Shown: positions 55,671 to 64,000 of the stretch, in pieces
How positions within the stretch are numbered: position 1 is the first letter of the stretch
Layout of the letters: every line of letters begins with the position of its first letter
Assembly (NCBI GenBank): GCA_947471745.1
Contig: CANJKZ010000436.1
Coordinates: 1 to 64,000, forward strand
Length of the DNA stretch: 64,000 nt
Reading direction: 5' to 3'
Source of the DNA: Closterium sp. Naga37s-1
Taxonomy: Eukaryota > Streptophyta > Zygnematophyceae > Desmidiales > Closteriaceae
Notes under the pieces: generated by a model
Seen by the model: the letters and a program-made list of their open reading frames with translations, nothing else
What the model was told of the DNA's origin: nothing
Database searches by the model: none
Translations under genes and position numbers: made by a program

Positions 55671-56042
55671 CCCACTGCAGTCGCCCACGCCTACTGTCGC
55701 TCACTTCTGCTACTACTATTTCTACTGCTGCTGCTGCTGCTGCAGTCCTGCTGATGCACTGTGCTGCTGCCTCTTCTGCTTGCATGGCAGACTACCATCT
55801 GCTTGTGCCACATCCCAAAAACGTTTGGGCCGAACCCCCCCCCCCCCCCCTCAGGTTACCCACGGCTTACCCTGTGGCGGGATACCCCGTGGTCCTTGTC
55901 TAGGTGACCCGCGGGTAACCTCGACCACAATCACCTCCCGTGGTGACCCCGAGGTCACCCATTGGAGACCCCTCCCATCATGCGGGAGCGAATCACACGC
56001 GAGTCGCTTTCGCACTATGCTATACATCGCCAACATTACAGA
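55671..56042. other. Junction between blocks B and C, with a 16-C run
   Basis: Not duplicated elsewhere in the window. Contains a CTG run (55,727-55,743), a run of 16 C (55,835-55,850) and an inverted pair AGGTTACCC / GGGTAACCT (55,853 and 55,911) within GGTNACC-rich DNA. No gene. Confidence 0.6.
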
Positions 56043-57186
56043 ATTTTGCAAACAGTACGTGAACGACTACCTACAGTTTATTGGCGAACAAATTAGCGTT
56101 AAAAAGAAAACAAAAATCTGATATAGCCACAACTACTTTTGATAAAAACAAAAATTAATCTTGCTTAGTATAGTTTCGCAACAATGAATTCCACCATAAA
56201 TGAGATTTGACAAATTCACATATTATTTTTTTATTTTGTGACTGGCTGCAGTGATTAGCACTTTGCACATTTTGATCTGCACATTTCATATACAACATTA
56301 CGAACAACAATGTTACTAATTGGCCACTTTCTAGCATGCACCCTACATGCAGCATGTTGTAGACACTATAATACTCACTAACGAAAGCTCCTGCACAAAC
56401 CTCACTACCCAATGCATTATGTTGTTCTCCTACAGCATACAATAACAAACGAGATAGCAGGAACAAACGACATAGCAGGTTCTTACCTCACGAATACATG
56501 ACAAAGCGTGACAAAATCGCCTTCCGTATTCTGCATAGAGTGGCGACATTCAGCCAGGGGGGGGGTGGGGTAAGAGTGAGGAATGAGTAGTGAGAACAGG
56601 AGAAATATTAGTGCACGAGGAAACATATAGAGGACCCGGATGGATTGGGAAACAACGTTGTCACGCCGCTGGTGTCTATTATGCACCGAATGCTCACGAG
56701 AAAAGAAGTATTTCCAGATAGGAAGCTAATGTCTTGGTGATACGCCATCTGCAAAACCTTGCGGTGAAGGCAACGAATTGCAAGGAAACAAATCGTGTGA
56801 TGGCGAGAAGGCATGAGGGAAACCTGGATGCCGACAAATAAAACGGCGGCAATAGAAAACATAGTGATGCCATGAAGCAAGCGGAATGAGTGACGCTCAT
56901 CCTGAAACCACATCGTACAGCATTTCAACTCACCTTACGACGAGCGCCAATTCTTAGGTCGATACGCGTAGACCTTGGGAAGATCATGCATCACTCCCGT
57001 GTTCGATAATCTGCCATGAAGATACGATCGTGAACTACGATAGATTAGATGCAAGTCATTGAAACAGCGGCAACATCTAAAATACTATGACATCGCTAGT
57101 AGAAAGGGGAAGGAGCCTATTTCCTAAATGTGTAAGCAAAACCCAACCACCATTAGAAGCTCATCATAGTTAATCGAGACAACCTG

Positions 57187-57248
57187 CTACTTGTTCAAGT
57201 AAGCAGCGTGGAGCTCTCGTTATAACTGCTCTACGTGAGTATCATGAG
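57187..57248 (-). CDS. Terminal exon of the unknown small gene, copy 2
   Basis: Counterpart of 49,584-49,645, same peptide end (VEQLQRELHAAYLNK). Confidence 0.45.
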
Positions 57249-57512
57249 CTGAAAACGACATAAGGAATAACGAGTGAGAAACAGGATGGATGAGGATAAG
57301 TACTTGAAAGGTGCTGGGAGAGAAGAGGCAGTAGAAGGTGTTGTCGAAGAGCTCCGATTGGTTGGTGAACTAGATTGTGCCACGTAACCCAACCCATCAC
57401 TGGAACTACCATATGTTGAACGATGTGATAGTAAACCCAGAATCGGAGAAGACACAATCGTAATTTGTCAATTCGACATGTTGAGAAACAAAGTGTACAG
57501 TAAAAGGCTTAC

Positions 57513-57654
57513 CCACAATTCCCATACGTGGCTACCTTGGCAGATTCAAAGTAGTGACAAAATAGGCAGGGCCATGAACTTTCCCGCCGAAGTTGGTTGG
57601 GGTAACCTCGGGGTACTCTCCCAAACCGTAAACCGATTCGATTGGTCGAATGTT
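57513..57654 (-). pseudogene. Internal exon of the unknown small gene, copy 2, with a stop
   Basis: Counterpart of 49,910-50,051, but the codon after TTLNLPR is TAG (CAG in copy 1) and GMV became GIV. If the frame is right, this copy is dead although it sits in the less rearranged setting. Confidence 0.55.
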
Positions 57655-58063
57655 CTGTTACCACGTTGGGCGCTACGGTTGGCGGTTGTCGCTGACGTCG
57701 CCACCGTCTGGGGTAAGCTGTAGGTAACTTTAGAGTGAACTTGTGGGTCTCCTTGTGAGGGTGACTCTGGGGTCACCATCATTCTCAAAGTGATTTCGGC
57801 TGAGCGAATTTTGGGATGCAGAAGGAGAAAGCTCAGCTGTCAATTGCATGCTTCCTGAGATACCATCTCCTTGTGGCAGAATCTGAGAACCAACGTCTGG
57901 CTTCATGCTTCACATGTGAGATCGGTCGCCATTGGCATGCCTAGGCATGGCTGGAAAGCATGTTTTTCCCTCATGACCTGCCTCTCCTGCTCCCTCCCAC
58001 CCCCCCGGTGTGGGCTGGACAGCAGGGTGCAGGGGAACACATGTATCACGCTGATTCTTGCCT

Positions 58064-58370
58064 AGTCACCTTCTGCCCCTGTCATCTTCTCCCTGTCACC
58101 TTCTCCCTGTCACCTCCTCCCTGTCACCTTCTCCCTGTCACCTTCTCCCTGTCACCTCCTCCCTGTCACCTTCTCCCTGTCACCTTCTCCCTGTCACCTT
58201 CTCCCTGTCACCTTCTACCTGTCACCTTCTCCCTGTCCCCTTCTCCCTGTCCCCTTCTCCCTGTCACCTTCTCCCTGTCACCTTCTCCCTGTCACCTTTT
58301 GCCCCTGTCCCCTTCTCCCTGTCACCTTCTTCCTGTCACCTTCTGCCCCTGTCACCTTCTCCCTGTCACT
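58064..58370. repeat. 14-bp minisatellite, copy 2
   Basis: Same unit and flanks as 50,461-50,755; copy number differs slightly. Confidence 0.93.
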
Positions 58371-58624
58371 GTCTCTCCTTTTCCCCACCTCTCCCCACTC
58401 CCCTCTCAGGTTCGGGCTGGACAGCAGGGCGTTGGGCCACACCAAGTTGGCACGATCCTGCACACACTGCAAACTCTTTGCTCAGATTGGGGCACCTGCT
58501 GCGTTTCCAGTGCACTCGCGGCATGACTTCCTCACCCAACCGTCGCATTGAGCATTACACGACCTAAACGAAAGCTTCAGATTTTGCGGGTCCTAAGCTT
58601 GGTGTCTGCTGTATGGGTCTTTAG

Positions 58625-58690
58625 ACACACATACACACACACACACATACAGACACACACACACACACACATACACACACACACATCAGT
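58625..58690. repeat. (AC)n-rich microsatellite
   Basis: Interrupted AC repeat with CATAC and CAGAC variants, between block C and the last kinase exon. Confidence 0.92.
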
Positions 58691-58956
58691 TGCCCCATCA
58701 GTAAGAAATTTGCACATCAGCATTTGATAGTATGATCTCTTTTCGTTTTATTTCGCCTAACTCGTTGCAGCACACACTCACATTGGACTGACGTTTTTCC
58801 CATATGGAGGTGCATCATCACCCTCTACAATTATGAGGCAGCTTAGAGATTATTCACACTCTTGTAAGGGCACAGACCCATATAGTGAGTGTCATAAAGG
58901 CGAAACACCCATTTATTCACAGCTCAGACCACGTCTTATAAAGGTGAATCATCCTG

Positions 58957-59265
58957 TTATCCTGAGGCCTGCTCTCCAATCTTCATAATTTCCGTGTCGA
59001 GGCTTGCGACACCGGCAACAACATCCTTCATCTCCTGCACCTGCGCATCCACCTTGACTGCAGCACACAGCACCTCTTTCCCCCCCACTGCCTCGCGAAT
59101 GGCCTGCAGCTCGTTGGCAACCTGCAGCATGCTTGGGCGGTCTGCAGTGCGCTCTCCAGTGCAGGCGAGGGAGATCTGAGCCACTCGCAGCACAGCTTCA
59201 GCAGGGGCGTCCATGGTGGGGTCCATGAGGCTCCCCACGTCATTCTTGGACAGGCACTCCGCCAC
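58957..59265 (-). CDS. Last exon: kinase C-lobe end and tail
   Basis: CCCCTCAG acceptor, then VAECLSKNDVGSLMDPTMDA, VAQISLACTGERTADRPSML and a 40-residue tail with a possible coiled stretch (VQEMKDVVAGVASLDTEIMK) ending QASG and stop. The conserved Arg of kinase subdomain XI is in TADRPSM. Phase 0 start joins TPW of the previous exon. Confidence 0.85.
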   Translation of the reverse strand: MAECLSKNDVGSLMDPTMDAPAEAVLRVAQISLACTGERTADRPSMLQVANELQAIREAVGGKEVLCAAVKVDAQVQEMKDVVAGVASLDTEIMKIGEQASG

Positions 59266-62200
59266 CTGAGGGGGTTGAGAAGATTGAGGGTGGGAGAAGG
59301 TGGAGAGTTTGGAGAGGGTGGAGGGTTTGCAGGGTGTGAAGGGAGTGTTGAAAGGTGGAGCAGGTGGAGGGATTGGGAGGGGACATATATGGTATTCAAG
59401 AAGCTGGAAATATTTCCTTTGGAGAATATGCTATTTGAGTCTTTGGAAGTACCGGCAAGTGGTGCTCACCCACAGAGTGATCTGACGTCCCTGTGAGGAC
59501 CACTAGTGTAAAATGGACGAGGAAAGAAAGGAAGTACCACAACCACACATGTGGTAGTGGCGGAAGGTGGTTTCATGGGTTGAGGTAATTGCATACGCGG
59601 TGGTCCCATGGGATAAGCACTTACCCACGGAGTGATCTTCCAGCTCTCTCCAGCAGTTTCCGAGATTGGCTCTCGTCCCGTGAGGACCACCAACATGAGC
59701 ACTCCAAAGCTGAAAAAAAAGCGGACATGTTCAAAGGCACAGAATGTTCAGGGCACAAGATGGCAGAGGAAGAGAAGAGGGGAGAGGCACATGCTTTTCA
59801 GATAAGTTTTATTTCCTGACCGCAACATGTACAGGTCCATATATCACACACACATAAGATTTGGGGCGGGTCTTATTGGGTGCTGACTCCTACTACAATG
59901 CATTTCTAGTTTCTCCTTTACTGAATACTATGCACTTCCAGCAAGGACTTTTGTACGCATCACTGCTTCACATATACACCTCACTGGCCCACCTGCACAC
60001 ATCGCTGGCAGCGGTGCCTTGGAGTAGACTGGATCCCCATAGGGCCTTTGCAATGATCACCTCTACACCTCACTGGCCCACCTGCACACATCGCTGGCAG
60101 CGGTGCCTTGGAGTAGACTGGATCCCCATAGGGCCTTTGCAATGATCACCTCTACACCTCACTGGCCCACCTGTACACATCACTGCCTCACCTGTACACA
60201 TCGCTGGCTGCAGTGGCCTTGGACGTGATGGAGTAGACCGGATCCACATAGCCCGGTGTGCCCATGATGCGCGTTGTGCCCACGGTTGTGCCCTCCCCCA
60301 TCCTCAGCAGACCAAAGTCGGCAATCTTCACCTGGTGACGGCATTGTAGCATGAGGAATTAATCACTCAGTGAGAACTCTGGTCGCTTGTGATGCCATCC
60401 ACAAAAGAGCATGAAATGTAAGTAAAAGGGTTTGTGAGTGGGCTCAGTAAATGGTTGCTGTGAGAAACGATATATGAAGTTGAAAGACATTCCAGCCATA
60501 GTTGGTGTAGTGTTGTGCCAATGACCCCTTGTTCAAACTTATATATATATATATGTATATGTATATATATATATCATCTTCACTAGACAGGATCCACTAC
60601 GACGACCAAGCTTGCCTGCATGCTGTTGGTGATGAGGACGTTGGCAGGCTTGATGTCGCGATGCACGATGCCAAAGCCGTGGAGGTATTCGAAGCCCCGT
60701 GCCAAGCCGATGAGAATGTCCAGCCGCTGCTTCAGAGTCAGAGGGCAGGATGCCTTTGCAAGAAACATGTGGCAGTGGATGAGTGGAAAAGGATGAATGG
60801 TAAAGGACGAATGGCAAAGCATATGATTGGCACAACATATAATGGCACAGCATATGATTGGCACAACATATAATGGCAGAGCATATGATTGGCACAGCAT
60901 ATGATTGGCATAGCATGAGTGGCAGAGGATGAATTGCAGAGGATGAATGACAGGGGACGAGTGGCAGCAGACAAGTGGCAGAGGATGTGTAGAGGATGAG
61001 TGATAGAGGAAGGGTGGTAGAGGATGGGTGGTAAAGCGTGAGTGGCAGAGCATGAATGACAAAGCACAGGTTGCCTCTGCAAGGATGTGCAGCATAAGTG
61101 GCACATCATATAATTGCACGGCATATTTATGACACAACATCTGCGCGGCACAGCACGCCATCTGCGTGGCACAGCAAAAAACACGCTGGAGGAGTATCAC
61201 GCATACTTGGACCAATCCATCTGTGAAGGTCGCCATTGGGCACATATTCATAGATCAGAACTTGCTCTGGCCGAGTCCTCAAGTCTCCTCCGATCGCAAA
61301 TCCAAGGAGCTTCACAATGTTGGGATGGTTCTTGTCGGCCATCTGCTGGATCTGATCCACACAGCCAGAGGAAAAGAAACAAATATGATCAGGGATGACA
61401 GAACAAATGGAGAAGCAGCCAAGGGAATGTCCTAAATTTACCAGCATTGAAGACACGATCTATAATTAGTTGAACAGCAAAAGACATCATAGCAATGTAA
61501 CATTTCAATAGAGCATATAAATCTTAGACGTGGGATTGAAAATGATGTCACTGACACATGCCATCTTATCACGGCTCACCATGGTTCACCATGGCTCACT
61601 GACAAAACATACCAGTGCAATAAAATTTGCAACCTTCACATGTGCAGCTCACTCACTGACCTCTTTCTGAAAGTCCACGTCGATCAGCTTGGCGCGCTTG
61701 ACAGCCCACATGGTAATGCCATCGCGGGGAGACACACCCTTGTACTCATCGCCAAAGGCACCCGAGCCCAGCTGGTTGTCCTCGGACCAGTCGTTGGTGG
61801 CCTTGAGGACTTCTGCTAGTGAGAATTCGGTGCAGTGCGAGGATGCCAGGCTGCTCCCCGAGCCTGCTCGTGGGGTCATATGTGAAAGGAGGTGCATGGG
61901 TGCAGGGGAAAATGCCTGGGCACGAGTTGAGTGGAGTCGAGTCAGGTCGAGTTCGGCCGGCCTCAGTCGAATCATGTGACGAGTCGAGTCCCATGACTTG
62001 GCCCAACATTCTAGGGAATTGATTTGCGGCGTGCCAATCAGTTCACGGGATATTCTACACAGAGCCTCTACGAATCTTTGCAGCTCCAAAACCTGGAAAC
62101 TGAGATTTAGACCATCTACTGCCTCAACACCTTGTGCCACTTAAGTTCCAGAGCTGTGTGGCCATGCATACAGGCCTGTACGCTGGGGATTGAAGTGAAT

Positions 62201-63867
62201 GCGTGCACCAAGCCACGCTGTTAGTGGGGAGTCGATCTCACTCATTTCATGGCAAGAGATTTGAGAGCTCGGTTTCGGCTGCTGGATTTTGTCGAGTCGA
62301 GCATGATTAGTCTTGCAGACTTGCATGCAGATGTCTAACTTCATGCAATGGAGAACTAGCTCCTCACTTATCGCCATGGTTGAAACAAGACAGGGTTTGG
62401 TTATTCAGAATGAACTCTTCTGGTTGCTTTGTCTCCCTACCTTGTGGTTTCAGCTTGATTTTGTGTGTGAAGTAAAGCAGAGCTGCACCAAGAAGTAGGA
62501 GAATGACCATAGCGGCAACAATAATGCCAATGATGGCGCCCAATGACACTGTACCCGCACCTCCTGCTGAGGAAGAGTTGCAGTGGGGACTGCATGAAGG
62601 TTATAAGTAGAAGAGTTGTCAAGAGGGCGTTATAACGTGTGAGCAATAAACGTTCAGCCAAGCAGGCAAGTGCGTAAAAAACGATCAGAAGGGTGATGCT
62701 CCGCGGTAAGAGAGCCTAGATTGATCGTAATTGTGCATGATCTCAATGCGAGAAAACTCTACACCCCTCTTATTGTCCAAAGTAGGTGAGGTGCTTTTTA
62801 ATAATTCGGGCAAGCATTGTGTCATGCCTTGTCCCATGCCTTGTGCCCATGCATTCTGCCATGCCTTGTGCCTTGCATTGCGCCATGCGTTGTGCCATGG
62901 CTTGTGCCATGCATTGTGCAACGCCTTGTCCCTTGACTTGTGCCCATGCATTGTGCCATGCGCTGTGTGTGTGTCATGTCTTGTGCCATGCATTGTCCCA
63001 TGCTCTGTGCCATGCCTTGTGCTCATGCCTTGTGCTCATGCCTTGTGCTCATGCCTTGTGTTCATGCCTTGTGCTCATGCCTTATGCCATGCCTTATGCC
63101 ATGCCTTGTGCCATGCCTTGTGCCATGCATTGACATGCCTTGTCCGTGCATTGCCTTGTCTTTTGCCATGCCTTGCCACGCGTTGCTTGCTGTACTCTGA
63201 AATGCCTTCCTCCATGCATCGAGTTTCGACTCTTGAGACCGTACTTTGCTGATGTTTATTTACTTGCCTGCAGATTGGTAGCAAGTCTTGCAGAAGGATT
63301 GACATGTGCCACAAAAGGCCCTTTTGGGAGATTGTGTTGTGCCACAGGCGGAGTAGTTAGGTGGGCATACGAGGTTGGTGCGAGAGACGTCACTGCAGTG
63401 GAAACGGGAAATGGAAAGGCGGAACTCATGGGCACAACTGCACGTACACTTTTTTGTAAGCTGCAAAAAGCTGCAAGACTCTACTAATCCTGCAAGAGTT
63501 CTCTTTATGGCCCACCCATGTCAAGTATATATCACACTGCTTACTTTTTTTTTTACAGCTTTGGTACTTGCTGAAGCCTACTCACGGGTTCAGTTCCAGT
63601 TAAGTATCTTCTCAAACATACTTAGAAGTTTATTCCAGATTGGTACTTGCTCAAGCATACTCACAAGTTCGGTTCGGTTCTGGCACTTTCTCAAGCCCAC
63701 TTGCTCAGCCTATTACAAGATCAGTTTGGCTTTGGTACTTGCTCAAGCCTCTTACAAGGTTCGTTCGGGTTTCATACTTGCTCAAGCCTACTTACAAGTA
63801 CTTCAATAAAGTGAAGCCTCCAATCTCAGCTGGAATCTCACCGCTGAGATCATTATCAGAAAGGATT
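58957..63867 (-). CDS. LRR receptor-like protein kinase, 3' part (nine exons)
   Basis: Minus-strand exons: 63,796-63,867 (LRR), 63,264-63,437 (Cys-rich), 62,441-62,589 (transmembrane), 61,661-61,863, 61,207-61,351, 60,616-60,753, 60,192-60,331, 59,625-59,709 and 58,957-59,265 (kinase). Splice phases agree at every joint except 61,207 to 60,753, which is off by one base. Kinase motifs: Gly loop LGSGAFGDEYKG, Lys in WAVKRAK, helix-C Glu in DFQKE, HRD in IVHRDIKPANVL, DFG in IADFGLLRM, GTPGYVDP activation segment, and TADRPSM near the end; it is an RD-type kinase. The protein would sit in the plasma membrane, LRRs outside, kinase inside. The ligand is unknown. The gene starts beyond 64,000. A paralogous ectodomain relic lies at 26,866-44,887. 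Confidence 0.88.
59469..59502 (-). pseudogene. Decayed partial copy of the preceding kinase exon
   Basis: Minus strand GTGGTCCTCACAGGGACGTC then AGATCACTCTGTGG and GTGAGC resembles both ends of the exon 59,625-59,709 (VVLTG...KITPW) with the middle deleted, including a donor. It lies in the next intron. Confidence 0.6.
59625..59709 (-). CDS. Kinase exon (SFGVLMLVVLTG)
   Basis: TTTTTCAG acceptor and GTAAGT donor. Reads FGVLMLVVLTGREPISETAG then ESWKITPW; the Ser of SFG is split across the splice with SDVY of the previous exon. Confidence 0.88.
59975..60165. repeat. 90-bp tandem repeat derived from a kinase exon end
   Basis: Two full units and a partial third (starts near 59,975, 60,065 and 60,154). 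Each unit contains GGATCCCCATAGGG and GGAGTAGACTGGATCC-type sequence, a decayed copy of the 3' end of exon 60,192-60,331 (GYVDPVYS...SDVY) with its splice donor. Confidence 0.8.
60192..60331 (-). CDS. Kinase exon with DFG and activation segment
   Basis: GTCACCAG acceptor and GTGAGG donor. Encodes VKIADFGLLRMGEGTTVG, TTRIMGTPGYVDPVYSITSK and ATAASDVY. Mg-binding Asp in DFG is present. Confidence 0.9.
60541..60574. repeat. (TA)n microsatellite
   Basis: ATATATATATATATGTATATG run in the intron. Confidence 0.92.
60616..60753 (-). CDS. Kinase exon with HRD catalytic loop
   Basis: Encodes ASCPLTLKQRLDILIGLARG, FEYLHGFGIVHRDIKPANVL and ITNSMQ. The donor reads CAG then GCAAGC, a GC rather than GT donor; joining to the next exon at VKIADFG keeps the frame. 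The upstream acceptor TTGCAAAG gives a frame one base off from the previous exon. Confidence 0.85.
60815..61160. repeat. Intronic minisatellite
   Basis: Variants of ATGGCACAGCATATGATTGG and GTGGCAGAGGATGA alternate for some 340 bp. Minus-strand open frames across it (ICCANHMLCHYMLCQSY) are repeat by-products. Confidence 0.85.
61207..61351 (-). CDS. Kinase exon, N-lobe to hinge
   Basis: Encodes IQQMADKNHPNIVKLLGFAI, GGDLRTRPEQVLIYEYVPNG and DLHRWIGP. GTGGATCAG acceptor in phase 0, continuing DFQKE of the previous exon; GTATGC donor in phase 1. Confidence 0.85.
61661..61863 (-). CDS. Juxtamembrane and kinase Gly-loop exon
   Basis: Encodes SGSSLASSHCTEFSLAEVLK, ATNDWSEDNQLGSGAFGDEY and KGVSPRDGITMWAVKRAKLI, then DVDFQKE. 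GAGCAG acceptor and GTCAGT donor. ATP-binding Gly loop and Lys present; the third Gly position is D-E-Y after FG rather than the more usual G-x-V-Y. Confidence 0.88.
62441..62589 (-). CDS. Transmembrane exon
   Basis: Encodes PHCNSSSAGGAGTVSLGAII then a hydrophobic span (GIIVAAMVILLLLGAALLYF) and basic THKIKLKPQ, the stop-transfer side. An N-glycosylation site NSS precedes the membrane. ATGCAG acceptor, GTAGGG donor; both phases fit their neighbours. Confidence 0.9.
62820..63180. repeat. Minisatellite (CATGCCTTGTGC)n
   Basis: About 25 imperfect copies of an 11-18 bp unit built on TTGTGCCATGC and CTCATGCCTTGTG, in the intron between Cys-rich and transmembrane exons. Confidence 0.92.
63264..63437 (-). 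CDS. Cys-rich juxtamembrane exon of the receptor kinase
   Basis: CGTGCAG acceptor and GTAAAT donor. Encodes CAHEFRLSISRFHCSDVSR, TNLVCPPNYSACGTTQSPK and RAFCGTCQSFCKTCYQSAG. Ten Cys in about 57 residues suggest a disulphide-bonded extracellular module directly before the membrane. The paralogous exon is 26,866-27,121. It does not match malectin-like or other juxtamembrane domains I know. Confidence 0.82.
63555..63795. repeat. 45-bp-like intronic repeat
   Basis: Five to six degraded units around TGGTACTTGCTCAAGCCTAC then TTACAAGTTCGGTTCGG. The last unit overlaps the donor of the LRR exon (CTTGTAAGTAGG on the minus strand), so the array looks like multiplied exon-intron border. Confidence 0.75.
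63796..63867 (-). CDS. LRR exon (72 bp) of the receptor kinase
   Basis: Encodes ILSDNDLSGEIPAEIGGFTL then LKYL, one LRR, with TGACCAG acceptor and GTAAGT donor, same phase as the LRR exons of the relic. The most upstream exon of this gene in the window. Confidence 0.85.
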
Positions 63868-64000
63868 CTGGTCACAAGGGGTGGATGAAAAGTACAGGAG
63901 AAATCTCAGTTAGCCTAGCCTCCTGCACACAGCAACGCAGCGCCGTGCATCCATCTACATGAAGCAACGCAACAACACATGATTGAACCATGTATGGCGG
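63868..64000. other. Intron to window edge
   Basis: No further exon seen; more LRR exons are expected beyond 64,000. Confidence 0.5.

Larger units (their letters stand above)
56043..58512. repeat. Duplicated block C, copy 2
   Basis: Direct repeat of 48,440-50,895. Right of it the sequence runs straight into the receptor-kinase locus, so this copy may be in the original setting. Confidence 0.93.

Noticed and set aside
60815-61160. Cys/His/Met-rich minus-strand peptides
   Set aside because: They follow the period of the intronic minisatellite and lie between two kinase exons.

Overview
The window is nuclear DNA of a eukaryote, most likely a streptophyte. It has spliced leucine-rich-repeat (LRR) receptor-kinase exons, Ty1/copia retrotransposons of several lineages, a hAT-type and a PIF/Harbinger-type miniature element and a TRIM element, with no prokaryotic gene layout. 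The Gly-, Pro- and Gln-rich copia polyproteins, GC-rich coding DNA and intron-rich receptor kinase recall a charophyte alga such as Closterium. That assignment is an impression of protein style, not a database match.

Layout. 1-26,287 is a nest of retroelements: a decayed minus-strand copia piece (1,594-3,338), a copia element with one uninterrupted 1,993-codon polyprotein on the minus strand (4,093-10,074), a 5'-truncated relative on the plus strand (11,333-13,463), and a plus-strand relative (14,205-25,110) split by an LTR-leader fragment and by a second-lineage copia element on the minus strand (15,801-21,475, with LTRs and a CACCA target-site duplication). 26,288-44,984 is unique DNA holding a headless and tailless LRR receptor relic on the minus strand: seven separated single-repeat LRR exons, a cysteine-rich exon, and a tandemly multiplied N-terminal exon. 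Miniature elements, a solo LTR and minisatellites sit among these exons. 44,985-58,512 is a mosaic of duplicated blocks: block A (copy of 1-3,338), block C (48,440-50,895, repeated at 56,043-58,512) and block B (copy of 21,525-26,287). 58,513-64,000 carries the 3' part of a second LRR receptor kinase on the minus strand (LRR, Cys-rich domain, transmembrane segment, RD-type kinase), whose 5' part lies beyond the window.

How it fits together. Both receptor loci share the order LRR exon, then Cys-rich exon, with matching splice phases. The right-hand locus continues into membrane and kinase exons; the left-hand locus stops at the edge of duplicated block B. Retroelement-laden blocks therefore border the left relic on both sides and the kinase gene on its 3' side. 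Many retroelement stop codons are TGG to TAG or TGA changes, the pattern expected from cytosine deamination in silenced copies. Splice sites, LTR ends and target duplications were located by eye; identities between copies were not computed.
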